Source of the DNA: Myxococcales bacterium
GTDB lineage: Bacteria > Myxococcota_A > Bradymonadia > REDH01
Reading direction: 5' to 3'
Assembly (NCBI GenBank): GCA_020633625.1
Contig: JACKDJ010000015.1
Span: 1-64,000 of the forward strand
DNA length: 64,000 nt
Shown: positions 53,909 through 63,235 of the stretch, piece by piece
How the letters are laid out: every line of letters starts with the position of its first letter
Position numbering within the stretch: position 1 is the first letter of the stretch
The notes under the pieces: generated by a model
The model's input: only the letters and a program-made list of their open reading frames with translations
What the model was told of the DNA's origin: nothing
Databases searched by the model: none
Made by a program: the position numbers and the translations under genes

Positions 53909-56900
53909 CCGTTGCGACCCCCGCTGCGGCGGGATACAACGCGACTACACCCGCCCAAGGCAATGTCGAAAGACGACGACGACTCCAGCCCGCCCGACGG
54001 CGCCGACCCCGCCGAGCCCGTCGACAGCCTCGCCGACACGCTCGCCGCGTCGGACGAGGGGGGATCCACGCGCGACGAACGATCCCCGTCGTCGCAGGCG
54101 TCACTGGGCCGTCGCAGCGGGGCCGCCCTGATCGTCGCGGCCCCGATCGTCGCGGCCCCGATCGTCGCTGTGCGGGTCGCGAGTCGTTACGAGCTGCTCG
54201 GCCTCGCCGGTGAGGGTGCGCACGGCACGGTGTTCAAGGCGTTCGACACCCTGACCGAGTCGCCGGTCGCCGTGAAGTTGCTCAAGTCGCGGGCCCCCTC
54301 CGCCGTGCTCCGGGCCGAGATCGCGACCCTTCGAGCGCTCGATCTCCCCGGTGTCGTGCGCTTTCTCGACGACGGCGACTTCGACGGGTCGCCGTTCCTG
54401 GTGACGGAGTGGGTCACGGGGACCCCGTTCCCTGGACCCGTCGAGGGCTGGGATCAACTCGAGGACCGCTTCGTCGCGCTGCTCGAGATCGTCGACCGCC
54501 TGCACACCGTGGGCGTGCTGCACCGCGACCTGAAGCCTGCAAACATCCTCGTCGACGCGAACGGGCTGATCACGGTGCTCGACCTCGGGGTCGCGATCTC
54601 CGAGGTGGCGCCCGATCGCCGGTCGCTGGCCGGGACGCCGATGTACCTCGCGCCAGAGGTGCTGGGTGGCGAGCGGCCGCCGTCAGTGCAGTCGGACTTG
54701 TATGCGCTGGGCGTCACGCTCGCCGAGGCCCTCGGCTGCGGGACGCTGTTCAGCGCGACGACGGTGGGTGAGCTCTACGCCGAGAAGCAGCGCCTGCCGA
54801 AGCTGTCGCCGACGATCGCGGTTCCAAACAAAATAGAGGAGCGGCTCCGCACGCTCCTGGCGCCGAGCGCGGCCGCACGCCCCGACTCGTGTGCCGCGGT
54901 GGTCCGCGCGCTGGTCGGCAGCCGGGAGCTCACGGGCTGGACTCAGCGGCTATCGGCGGGCAGCGGGCCGCTGACGGAGGAGCAGCTCCAGCCGCTGTTC
55001 CACGGCCCCGAGCGCGTCCTGCACCTGCCGACGCTCGGCGCGCGCGCACTGTTCGCGCGGACCGAAGGCGACCGCGTCGCGGTGGAGCAGGAGGTGGCCG
55101 CGTGGGTCCGCGCGGGCATCGCGTCCTGGGACGGAGACCAGCTTCGGACCTGCCGACCCGAGCTGGATCGGCTGGACGTCTCTCCAGACGTGCTGGCCCT
55201 GCGCGCGACGGGGAGCCTGCGCGAGACGCACGAGGAAAGCGCTCGGGGGCGCGCGCGGGCGCTCATCGATGCCGCCGAACGTCGGCGGCAGGCGGGTCGC
55301 ATCGGCGCGGCGACGGCGCTGGCGGGTGCGGCGTGGACCGCCGCTCGCGGTGTCGGCGACTTCGACCTGCTCGACGATGTTGCGCTCGTCATCGGTCGGT
55401 GCGGCACGCAGTTCGAGGACCGCCACGCTCTCGATGTCGGCATCGCCCAGCTCGAGGCGCTCGAGACCGACGCCGCCGACAATATCGCGCGCCTGCTCCG
55501 GTGTCTGCGCACGACCCTCAGCGGCGACACCGTCGACCGTATGCTCGACGAGTACTCGCGTGTCGAGCCGTTCGCCGACCGCGTCCTGGAGCGCGGCCTC
55601 GCGTTGGCACGGAGCCGGATCGCCGAGCGTGAAGGCGACGCGGCCGACCGCCACTTCCACGTCGAGCTCATCGCGACCGCCCAAGCGCGTGGAGACGCGG
55701 CTCTCGCGGCCGACGCTCGCGGCTGGGCAGCGCAGGCGGACTACCGCGCCGGGGACTTCAAGAGGTGCGCAGCCGAGCGTCTCGCTGCGGCGGCCCGCAC
55801 AGAGAGCCCCATCGCCCGCCTTAGTTTCCTCGCGGCCGCCGCCGGGGCACTCATCGAGCTCGATGATGATGCTGCCGTGCTCGAAATCGCCGATGCGGTT
55901 GTCGTCGAGGCACAGGCGCTTGGGGCTCAGTCGCTCGAACTCCACGCCTGGGGTCTGCTCCGACGTGTACGGTATCGAAACCGCACGCCGGTGGAGCCGG
56001 ACGCGGAGCTGCGAGCGGCGGCGCAGCTGTCCGTCCGCGCTACGGCGGCGGCCGTAGTACTCCTCAACGAGGCGGCGATCGCCTGGCGTGTCGGTGATCA
56101 CCCAACTGCCATCCATTGCTGCAGGCAGGCCGTTCTTCGCTTTGAGCACCAGGAACTGCGCGCGGGGGCGATGCTCGGTCGCTGCTTCTCTGCCTTGCTC
56201 GGAGACCCTGAGATTCTCGTCGAGTCCCTACGCAACGAGCTCGCCGTGTGCGAGGACGGCCTTCCCCCAGGGGTCCGAGACCAGTGCCGGCGCCTATTGG
56301 GAGCTGCATCACAGGGCGTGCCCACGCCCGCACCCAACGGCGCAGGCCGTCGGCGAGAGGTCCTGGCGGACGACGAGTTCCTCTAGCTAGCGCGCTGGTT
56401 GCGTCGACGTCGCCTCGCGCTCGCGCCGACACCGTGGAGAGACCGGGTCGACGCAGGCGCCCAAGCACGGGGTTCCGGCCGCCCAGCCGCCCGTTGCGAC
56501 CCCCGCTGCGGCCGGATACAACGGGACTACACCCGCCCAAGGCAATGTCGAAAGACGACGACGACTCCAGCCCGCCCGACGGCGCCGACCCCGCCGCGCC
56601 CGTCGACAGCCTCGCCGACACGCTCGCCGCGTCGGACGAGGGGGGATCCACGCGCGACGAACGATCCCCGTCGTCGCAGGCGTCACTGGGCCGTCGCAGC
56701 GGCGCGGCCCCGATCGTCGCGGCCCCGATCGTCGCTGCCCCGATCGGCGCTGTGCGGGTCGCGAGTCGCTACGAGCTGCTCGGCCTCGCCGGTGAGGGTG
56801 CGCACGGCACGGTGTTCAAGGCGTTCGACACGCTGACCGAGTCGCTGGTCGCGGTGAAGTTGCTCAAGTCGCGGGCCCCCTCCGCCGTGCTCCGGGCCGA

Positions 56901-58205
56901 GATCGCGACCCTTCGAGCGCTCGATCTCCCCGGTGTCGTGCGCTTTCTCGACGACGGCGACTTCGACGGGTCGCCGTTCCTGGTGACGGAGTGGGTCACG
57001 GGGACCCCGTTCCCTGGACCCGTCGAGGGCTGGGATCAACTCGAGGACCGCTTCGTCGCGCTGCTCGAGATCGTCGACCGCCTGCACACCGTCGGCGTGC
57101 TGCACCGCGACCTGAAGCCCGCCAACATCCTCGTGGACGCGAACGGGCTGATCACGGTGCTCGACCTCGGGGTCGCGATCTCCGAGGTGGCGCCCGATCG
57201 CCGGTCGCTGGCCGGGACGCCGATGTACCTCGCGCCAGAAGTGCTCGGCAGTGAGCGGCCGCCGTCAGTGCAGTCGGACCTGTATGCGCTGGGCGTCACG
57301 CTCGCCGAGGCCCTCGGCTGCGGGACGCTGTTCAACGCGACCACGGTGGGCGAGCTCTACGCCGAGAAGCAGCGCCTGCCGAAGCTGTCGCCGACGATCG
57401 CGGTTCCGGGCGAGGTGGAGGAGCTGCTCGGCACGCTCCTGGCGCCGAGCGCGGCCGCGCGCCCCGACTCGTGTGCCGCGGTGGTCCGCGCGCTGGTCCG
57501 CACGCGGGAGCTCACGGGCTGGACGCAGCGGCTATCGGCAGGCGACGTGCCGCTGACGGAGGAGCAGCTCCAGCCGCTGTTCCACGGCCCCGAGCGCGTC
57601 CTGCACCTGCCGACGCTCGGCGCGCGCGCACTGTTCGCGCGGACCGACGGCGACCGCGTCGCGGTGGAGCAGGAGGTGGCCGCGTGGGTCCGCGCGGGCA
57701 TCGCGTCCTGGGACGGAGACCAGCTTCGGACCTGCCGACCCGAGCTGGATCGGCTGGATGTCTCTCCAGAGGTGCTGACGCTGCGCGCGACGGGGAGCCT
57801 GCGCGAGACGCACGAGGAGAGCGCTCGGGGGCGCGCGCGGGCGCTCATCGATGCCGCCGAACGTCGGCGACATGCGGGTCGCATCGGCGCGGCGACGGCG
57901 CTGGCGGGCGCGGCGTGGACCGCCGCGCGCGGTGTCGGCGACTTCGACCTGCTCGACGATGTTGCGCTCGTCATCGGTCGGTGCGGCACGCAGTTCGAGG
58001 ACCGCCACGCCCTCGATGTCGGCATCGCCCAGCTCGAGGCGCTCGAGACCGACGCCGCCGACAATATCGCGCGCCTGCTCCGGTGTCTGCGCACGACCCT
58101 CCGTGGCGACACCGTCGACCGCATGCTCGACGAGTACTCGCGGATCGAGCCGTTCGCCGACCGCGTCTTGGAGCGGGGCCGCGCGTTGGCACGGAGCCGG
58201 ATCGC
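53909..58205 (+). repeat. Tandem duplication covering the kinase halves of two adjacent genes
   Basis: Two colinear arms, 53909-55623 and 56491-58205, lie at a constant offset of 2582 bases without indels. They are near identical by eye except for scattered substitutions and a small cluster at about 54825-54845 (AT-rich AAACAAAATAG in the first copy only). The similarity starts about 55 bases before each ATG and stops abruptly at 55623/58205, within RSRIA. Downstream only the last tail (PNGxGRRRE then LADDE) is shared. The pattern indicates a recent duplication or gene conversion confined to the kinase half. Confidence 0.9.
53963..56386 (+). CDS. Ser/Thr protein kinase with C-terminal helical (TPR-like) region, copy 1
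   Basis: An 807-residue Hanks-type kinase. An acidic disordered N-terminus (1-75, with a VAAPI repeat) precedes the kinase domain (about 76-340): Gly loop GEGAHGTVF, Lys105 in VAVKLL, HRDLKPAN with Asp189, DLG (Asp207) in place of DFG, and APE at 230-232, so it should be active. The rest is Ala/Arg-rich and helical, TPR-like, and likely senses a partner. No membrane helix is seen, so it is cytoplasmic. The C-terminal tail (PNGAGRRREVLADDEFL) is conserved in copy 2. The start ATG has AAGG before it; the frame upstream is a shadow. Confidence 0.88.
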   Translation: MSKDDDDSSPPDGADPAEPVDSLADTLAASDEGGSTRDERSPSSQASLGRRSGAALIVAAPIVAAPIVAVRVASRYELLGLAGEGAHGTVFKAFDTLTESPVAVKLLKSRAPSAVLRAEIATLRALDLPGVVRFLDDGDFDGSPFLVTEWVTGTPFPGPVEGWDQLEDRFVALLEIVDRLHTVGVLHRDLKPANILVDANGLITVLDLGVAISEVAPDRRSLAGTPMYLAPEVLGGERPPSVQSDLYALGVTLAEALGCGTLFSATTVGELYAEKQRLPKLSPTIAVPNKIEERLRTLLAPSAAARPDSCAAVVRALVGSRELTGWTQRLSAGSGPLTEEQLQPLFHGPERVLHLPTLGARALFARTEGDRVAVEQEVAAWVRAGIASWDGDQLRTCRPELDRLDVSPDVLALRATGSLRETHEESARGRARALIDAAERRRQAGRIGAATALAGAAWTAARGVGDFDLLDDVALVIGRCGTQFEDRHALDVGIAQLEALETDAADNIARLLRCLRTTLSGDTVDRMLDEYSRVEPFADRVLERGLALARSRIAEREGDAADRHFHVELIATAQARGDAALAADARGWAAQADYRAGDFKRCAAERLAAAARTESPIARLSFLAAAAGALIELDDDAAVLEIADAVVVEAQALGAQSLELHAWGLLRRVRYRNRTPVEPDAELRAAAQLSVRATAAAVVLLNEAAIAWRVGDHPTAIHCCRQAVLRFEHQELRAGAMLGRCFSALLGDPEILVESLRNELAVCEDGLPPGVRDQCRRLLGAASQGVPTPAPNGAGRRREVLADDEFL

Positions 58206-58968
58206 ATACCGGGAGCCTCGTGACGTCTGCGAGCGCATACACGATACGCTCCTGAGTCAGGCGACCGCGCGTCGCGACGACGGTCTGGCGGCCGACGTGC
58301 GCGGGTGGTCAGCGCACCTCCACTATCTGCGGGGAGACTTCGATACTTGCGCCCGGCTCCGACTCCAGGCCGCCGACCGGACCGAGTACCCGCTTGCGCG
58401 ACTCGGATTCCTCGCGAACGCCGCGGCCGCAATGGTCGAGCTAGACCGGTCGGAAGAGGCGGTGGCGATCGCCGACGCGGTGGTACGACGGGCGGCAGAG
58501 CTCCAGTCCCCGACTCTCGAGCTTCAAGCGTGGGATCGGCTCCGCGACGTGAGGTATCGGCGCAAGGATCCCATCGAGATGGCGCCGGAGCTGCAAGCCG
58601 CCGCGCGCCTGTCGACGCGGCGGGCCCTTGCAGCGACGCTCTTTCTCACCGAGGCCGCGATCGGATGGCGGCGTGGTGAGATCGACTGCGCGCTCGCATT
58701 GGCCAACGACGCCCTTCGGGCATTCATCGAGACCCAGAATGCCGCGGGAGCGTTTCTGACGCGCTGCTTTATCGCACTCCTCGAGTCCGCCGACGACGAG
58801 GCCGCTGCGCTGTCGGTAGAGCTCGACGAAGTGCGTCTCCCGCCGAACGTAGAGAGCCAGTGTAGGCGGCTCGTCGCAGCGGCCGCGCACCGGCGCCCGC
58901 CGGCCGCGCCCAATGGGAGCGGCCGCCGCCGCGAGATCCTCGCAGACGACGAGCTCCTCGCGGAGTAG
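56545..58968 (+). CDS. Ser/Thr protein kinase with C-terminal helical (TPR-like) region, copy 2
   Basis: The tandem partner of the previous kinase and of the same length (807 residues). Kinase motifs are the same at the same positions (Lys105, HRDLKPAN, DLG, APE), and the first 550 or so residues are almost identical to copy 1. From about residue 553 on the sequence is different, though still Ala/Arg-rich helical, until the tail PNGSGRRREILADDELLAE. So the catalytic part is duplicated while the presumed sensor part differs. Same starting context as copy 1. Confidence 0.88.
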   Translation: MSKDDDDSSPPDGADPAAPVDSLADTLAASDEGGSTRDERSPSSQASLGRRSGAAPIVAAPIVAAPIGAVRVASRYELLGLAGEGAHGTVFKAFDTLTESLVAVKLLKSRAPSAVLRAEIATLRALDLPGVVRFLDDGDFDGSPFLVTEWVTGTPFPGPVEGWDQLEDRFVALLEIVDRLHTVGVLHRDLKPANILVDANGLITVLDLGVAISEVAPDRRSLAGTPMYLAPEVLGSERPPSVQSDLYALGVTLAEALGCGTLFNATTVGELYAEKQRLPKLSPTIAVPGEVEELLGTLLAPSAAARPDSCAAVVRALVRTRELTGWTQRLSAGDVPLTEEQLQPLFHGPERVLHLPTLGARALFARTDGDRVAVEQEVAAWVRAGIASWDGDQLRTCRPELDRLDVSPEVLTLRATGSLRETHEESARGRARALIDAAERRRHAGRIGAATALAGAAWTAARGVGDFDLLDDVALVIGRCGTQFEDRHALDVGIAQLEALETDAADNIARLLRCLRTTLRGDTVDRMLDEYSRIEPFADRVLERGRALARSRIAYREPRDVCERIHDTLLSQATARRDDGLAADVRGWSAHLHYLRGDFDTCARLRLQAADRTEYPLARLGFLANAAAAMVELDRSEEAVAIADAVVRRAAELQSPTLELQAWDRLRDVRYRRKDPIEMAPELQAAARLSTRRALAATLFLTEAAIGWRRGEIDCALALANDALRAFIETQNAAGAFLTRCFIALLESADDEAAALSVELDEVRLPPNVESQCRRLVAAAAHRRPPAAPNGSGRRREILADDELLAE

Positions 58969-59134
58969 AGCCACGCCGCGCGTGCCAAGCGACCGCGTCC
59001 CGTTCGCCTCAGAGAATGCGCTCCTCGGAGAAATGTGGCGCTCGTCGCTTGCCACACGTCGAGCCGCGCACACACTGTATGGACGCCAGGGCGGTCCTGG
59101 GGATTTCAACCCGCGCAGTTGCGCAGGAGTGCAC

Positions 59135-59458
59135 ATGACCAGCGAAGCACAGATCGAAGGTGGAAGTAAGCACATCGGTATCAAGGAGAACGGCGTCGAC
59201 GTCGCGATGTTGTTCTCGTGGACCGACGGCCCACTCATGTATGAGTGGATCGCCGTCCTGTCGGGCAAGAGCGTGACCCTGCCGATCGATCCGAGCATCC
59301 ACACGATCTACAAGTCCACGACCACCTGGGCCAACGGGCCGTACGCCACGCCGGGCGACGCGCTCGCCGACATCGTGACGTTCCTCGACAACAACTTCGC
59401 CGGCTGGGAGCCCGTGGCGAAGTACGTGATCGTCCAGGAGAAGGACTGGAAGGTCTGA
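59135..59458 (+). CDS. Small protein preceding the subtilase (107 residues)
   Basis: Unrecognised. It starts MTSEAQIEGG with an AGGAG five bases before the ATG and reads as a compact alpha/beta protein rich in Trp and Tyr (FSWTDGP, MYEWIAV, KSTTTWANGPY), no signal peptide. Only seven bases separate its stop from the GTG of the subtilase, so they are surely one transcript. It may be a partner, inhibitor, chaperone or substrate of the protease. Confidence 0.7.
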   Translation: MTSEAQIEGGSKHIGIKENGVDVAMLFSWTDGPLMYEWIAVLSGKSVTLPIDPSIHTIYKSTTTWANGPYATPGDALADIVTFLDNNFAGWEPVAKYVIVQEKDWKV

Positions 59459-59465
59459 TGCCGCG

Positions 59466-60851
59466 GTGATCGGCCGTCCCTACGCCGCAGGCGCCGGGGT
59501 CCTCGTCGCGGTCGTCGATCACGACCTCGACGTGCGACACCCGGCGCTTCGCGGCTCCGACGATCGCCCACGGCTCGAGGCCATCTGGGACCAACGCGGC
59601 GGGCGTCCCGCGCCGGCACAACAAGTCGGCGATGGCGTCTTTTCGGAGTACGCGCGGCGCGCTGGGCGAGACCACGCGACCGGCGTCGTCGACCTCGCTG
59701 CTGGGGCCGCGCGCTCTATGGCTCCGGCCGCAGCGATCGCGTTCGTCGACCTCGACGAGGACGACGATCCTTGCCACGTCGCGAGCGGCGAAGCGCCCGT
59801 CCTCTGCGAGTCCCGTGCGCTCGTCTCCGCCCTCGAGTGGGCGTTCGAGCAGGCGGGAGCCCGACCTTGCGTCGTCAACGTCAGCCTCGCCGGCAGATGC
59901 GGACCCCGCGACGGTACCTCCCCGGTTGAGCGCGCCATCGACGCGCTCGTCACCGCGGCGCCAAATCGCGCCGTCGTCCTCGCCGCCGGCAACGACGCTG
60001 GCCGCTCCATGCATGCACACGTCGAGATCCCGCCGGAGCGCGAGGCCTCCCTCGACTGGACGGTCGCGGCGGGACCCGAGGCGGCCGTCGTCGCGGACGT
60101 TTGGATCACCGCCGCGTCGCCCCCGAGGCTCAGCCTCGCCGCTCAGGACAATCCGCCAATCCCCCTCGCGGTCGAGTGGTCCGTAGCCCCCGCGACGACT
60201 GCGGCGCAGACTCTCGACGCCACAATCGAGCACTCTCGTCCCTCTCACGAGCACTACCACCTGCGCGTCCGCGCATCGGTGCCCGCCTCGACGGCGCCAC
60301 GACGCTGGTCCGTGCGATTCGCTCCTAGCGCGACGCCGCTGGTTGTAGACGGCTGGCTCGACCCCACCGAACCTCGCCTCGCCTCGTTCGGCGACCAGCG
60401 GAGCCGCGCCGCGACGCTGAGCGCGCTCGCCTGCGGCCAACACGCCATCGTCGTCGGCGCCACCGACCCGTCGCTCCCGAGCGGTGGGGTCGCCGGCTTC
60501 TCGGGGATCGGACCGACCTGCGTCGGGGCACCGAAGCCCGACCTCGCCGCCCCCGGCGCCGCCGTGCGGCACGCGTGCGCGCCGTACATCGACCCATCGC
60601 TCCAGACCGTCAGCCGCGGGACCAGCTTCGCCGCCCCGCAGGTGGCGAGCGTCGTGGCCGCAGTGTTCGGCCTCGTTCACGCCGCCGGGATGAGACTGGA
60701 GACCGACGAGCTCCACGCGCTGCTCCGAGCCTCCGTCGTCGGCGGGACCGGCGACTGGGATCCGCGGCTAGGCTGGGGCCACCTAGACGCACGCGCCACC
60801 CTCCGGGCCGCGCGCCGGTGGATCGCCGCGCAACGGCGTCGCGGGGCATAG
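59466..60851 (+). CDS. Subtilisin-family (S8) peptidase without signal or propeptide
   Basis: A 461-residue subtilase. The catalytic Asp is in VAVVDHDLDVRHP right at the start (about residue 18), the His in RDHATGVVDLAAG (about 70), the oxyanion Asn in VLAAGND (about 177) and the Ser in SRGTSFAAP (about 385). The 200 residues between Asn and Ser contain an inserted beta-rich domain of about 110 residues. There is no signal peptide, no N-terminal propeptide and the protein begins directly with the catalytic core, so it is probably cytosolic or controlled by a partner. GTG start. Confidence 0.85.
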   Translation: MIGRPYAAGAGVLVAVVDHDLDVRHPALRGSDDRPRLEAIWDQRGGRPAPAQQVGDGVFSEYARRAGRDHATGVVDLAAGAARSMAPAAAIAFVDLDEDDDPCHVASGEAPVLCESRALVSALEWAFEQAGARPCVVNVSLAGRCGPRDGTSPVERAIDALVTAAPNRAVVLAAGNDAGRSMHAHVEIPPEREASLDWTVAAGPEAAVVADVWITAASPPRLSLAAQDNPPIPLAVEWSVAPATTAAQTLDATIEHSRPSHEHYHLRVRASVPASTAPRRWSVRFAPSATPLVVDGWLDPTEPRLASFGDQRSRAATLSALACGQHAIVVGATDPSLPSGGVAGFSGIGPTCVGAPKPDLAAPGAAVRHACAPYIDPSLQTVSRGTSFAAPQVASVVAAVFGLVHAAGMRLETDELHALLRASVVGGTGDWDPRLGWGHLDARATLRAARRWIAAQRRRGA

Positions 60852-60956
60852 ACCGCGTCGCCGGGCCTAGAGTGCGCCCGCCGAAAATTTGCGCCGCTCG
60901 CCCCGCTCGCCACCATGCGCGTCGTACGGTGCGTTGCCTACATGCAGGAGCGAGCG

Positions 60957-61109
60957 ATGGTCACTTGGGAGAAGGTGCTGGAGACCGAAGTCGGGGGCGT
61001 CTACCGAGCCCGCGTAGATGGCGGCTGGCTCGTCAGCCAGCGCTACGGCAGCGACCCCGAGCAGATCGAGTTCGTCGCCGACGACGACGCGATGGGGCCC
61101 CAGGAGTAG
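60957..61109 (+). CDS. Small hypothetical protein (50 residues)
   Basis: MVTWEKVLETEVGG opens a 50-residue acidic protein with a conserved-looking GGWLVSQRYGSD core. AGGAG six bases before the ATG supports the start; a start 42 bases upstream lacks one. No family recognised. It lies downstream of the subtilase. Confidence 0.55.
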   Translation: MVTWEKVLETEVGGVYRARVDGGWLVSQRYGSDPEQIEFVADDDAMGPQE

Positions 61110-61181
61110 GCGGCCGGTAGCACGCCCGCGCGGCTGGATCGCCTGGGCGGCTCGTCAGTTGACGCGAGATGTCCCGCCAGT

Positions 61182-61829
61182 TCAGCCCGCCAGGTCAGAC
61201 AGGTCGCCGAGCCCGAGCGACCGACCCAGCTCGAGCAGATCTGACGAGATCGGCGCACGCAGCGCGCTGGGACCCGTCGGGCTGATGCTCTCTCGAAGTG
61301 AGACGCGCGCCGCGTGCAAGGCGTGCCGCCAGTGACGCTCGCACGGCGGCTCTGCGTACCACGGCTCGCCGAAGAGCGGGTGGCCCAGGTGGGCCAGGTG
61401 GACGCGGATCTGGTGCGTCCGACCCGTCTCGAGCGTGCAGAGCACGGCGGATGCCGCGCCGTCGGCCGCGCGTCGGGCGACCGACACTCGTGTGGTCGCG
61501 CGCTGCCCGTCGGCGGTGACGGCCTGACCGCGGAACGCCCCACGCTCCACGTAGCCGATCGGCGCTTCTAGCCGCAGCGCTTCAAAGGCAGGGGATCCGT
61601 GACAGAGCGCGACGTACGTCTTCTGCGCGCTCGGGAACCGCAACCGCTCTTGCCAGAGCGGCACGAGCGACCGCTTCGTCACGAAGAAGTTCACGCCCGA
61701 CGTGTCGCGGTCGAGCTGATGGACGGCCCAAGCCATCCGGCCGAAGTGTGCGATCAGCGCAGCCTGTACGCAGCTCGGATCGTCGAGGCTGCGGCCCGAG
61801 GTGGAGACGCCCGCGGGCTTGTCCACCAC
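61182..61829 (-). CDS. RluA-family pseudouridine synthase
   Basis: An RNA pseudouridine synthase. The catalytic Asp is in HQLDRDTSGVNFF, with KTYVALCHG and the RTHQIRVHLAHLGHPLFGE motif downstream. It has no S4 domain. The first usual start codon in the frame is a GTG at 61829, but this would begin at VDKPAGVS and remove the strand that normally precedes it; in the upstream frame ILFAEGGLVVV is clearly part of the family fold. The frame has no ATG, GTG or TTG there; a CTG at 61964 overlaps the stop of the outer membrane protein gene as CTGA. I give the conservative start and flag the longer one. Confidence 0.85.
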   Translation of the reverse strand: MVDKPAGVSTSGRSLDDPSCVQAALIAHFGRMAWAVHQLDRDTSGVNFFVTKRSLVPLWQERLRFPSAQKTYVALCHGSPAFEALRLEAPIGYVERGAFRGQAVTADGQRATTRVSVARRAADGAASAVLCTLETGRTHQIRVHLAHLGHPLFGEPWYAEPPCERHWRHALHAARVSLRESISPTGPSALRAPISSDLLELGRSLGLGDLSDLAG

Positions 61830-61960
61830 GACCAGTCCACCCTCCGCGAACAGGATCCGCGCCGCCAGCGCGTCGCCGGCCAGCGGGACCTCGTGGGCGG
61901 CGAACCGCGGCTCTTTGCCTCGCGTCGGCGGGCCTCCCCGCGAGCCTCCGCCGCCGCGCT

Positions 61961-62998
61961 TCAGAGGAAGAGCGACATCGAGAAGCCGAACCTGCGGTCT
62001 GCCGACGCCCGCACGTTCTGCTCGAACGCGAGGTCGCCGCCGAAGCGGTCCGACCGGAACCCCGCGCCAAGCGCCAGGAACATCGCGTCGGCGTTCTGGT
62101 AGCGAAAGCCGACTCGAAGCGGCGCCTGCTGGATCACCGCCTCGAGCCCGACCGCGGCGCCGTGCTCGAGTCCACCGTCAGCGAGCGTCGACGCACGCCA
62201 CTCGGCCTCGATGTGCACCGACTCCAGGAACAGCGCGGCGCCGCCACGGAACGTACGCCCGCCCGCGATCTCCTCGTGATTCAGCAGGTTGACGACCGAG
62301 AAGCCGAGCGAGAACTGGTCCGAGGCGAGCGCGAGCACGCCCGCGTCGAGGGTGATCCCGCGGTCGTCGACGGCGTAGTTCTCGTCGACGTCGTCGAGCG
62401 ATACCGTCGTCTGACCGTCAGTCCCGCGCTCCGTCCGTTCGGTGACGGTCTGCGTCCAGCGCCCCCGCGCGTGGCGGTAGTAGTGGACCCCGGCGCCCAG
62501 CGACAGTCGCTGCGGCACGACCGGCAGGGCAATGACGCCGTGGATGTCGTGGTCGACGATGCGCGCGCGAGTCGCGCTGACGACCTCGGCGTTCGCGTCG
62601 AACAGGTCCTGCAGCGCGGCGTTCTCGCCCAGCCCCAGCGAGTAACCAAACCCTGCCGCGAGCGACGAGTTCGTCTTCGCGTCGACCAACGAGACGCCGA
62701 GCGAGTTGAGGTCACTCCCGAACGAGCGGATGTACGTCGCCGCGCCCTCGTAGATGGCACCCGAGATCACCGCAGCCGGGTTGGAGTACACGGCGCTCAC
62801 GCCGCCGCCGCCGCCGACGAACGCGTCGCCCATCCCCATCGACCGGATCCCACGGACCTCCGGCGACGGTACAGCCCGCGCCGCGTCGCGAAACGCGTCG
62901 GTCAGCGCGGCGTCGGCCTCGTCGATCTGCGCGACGGCCGCCGCCGGCGCAAGGAGCCCCGCCGCGAGCGCGAGGGCGCGGAGTCCGCTTCGGATCAT
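61961..62998 (-). CDS. Outer membrane beta-barrel protein (PorV/FadL-like)
   Basis: A 345-residue protein with a Sec signal peptide (MIRSGLRALALAAGLLAPAAAVAQ is the first 24 residues, cleaved after AQ or VA). RGIRSMGMGDAFVG and the SNPAA motif are typical of the PorV/UPF0164-type outer membrane beta-barrels, and the C-terminus ends in FSMSLFL, an aromatic/hydrophobic barrel-insertion signature. Function not determined. The start used is the ATG before the signal; the longer frame is a shadow. Confidence 0.8.
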   Translation of the reverse strand: MIRSGLRALALAAGLLAPAAAVAQIDEADAALTDAFRDAARAVPSPEVRGIRSMGMGDAFVGGGGGVSAVYSNPAAVISGAIYEGAATYIRSFGSDLNSLGVSLVDAKTNSSLAAGFGYSLGLGENAALQDLFDANAEVVSATRARIVDHDIHGVIALPVVPQRLSLGAGVHYYRHARGRWTQTVTERTERGTDGQTTVSLDDVDENYAVDDRGITLDAGVLALASDQFSLGFSVVNLLNHEEIAGGRTFRGGAALFLESVHIEAEWRASTLADGGLEHGAAVGLEAVIQQAPLRVGFRYQNADAMFLALGAGFRSDRFGGDLAFEQNVRASADRRFGFSMSLFL

Positions 62999-63235
62999 GC
63001 TCGCTCGGACATGGAGTGCAGCGACGATGAGGGCCAACTGGACCGAGCTAACCGGCGGCCGGATCCGTGTCAATTCGCCGCCACGGGCGGCCTGGCCCGC
63101 CGACCCGCTCCAGGACGTGCCGGCGCCCGCCGCGCCGCGGCGCGTCACGCGGCGAAGTTGAGTCGCGATCCAGCGCACGATAGGTGCTCCTCAGCGCCTG
63201 GCCCGCAGCCCCAACCCTCGCCCCCGAGTCACGCC

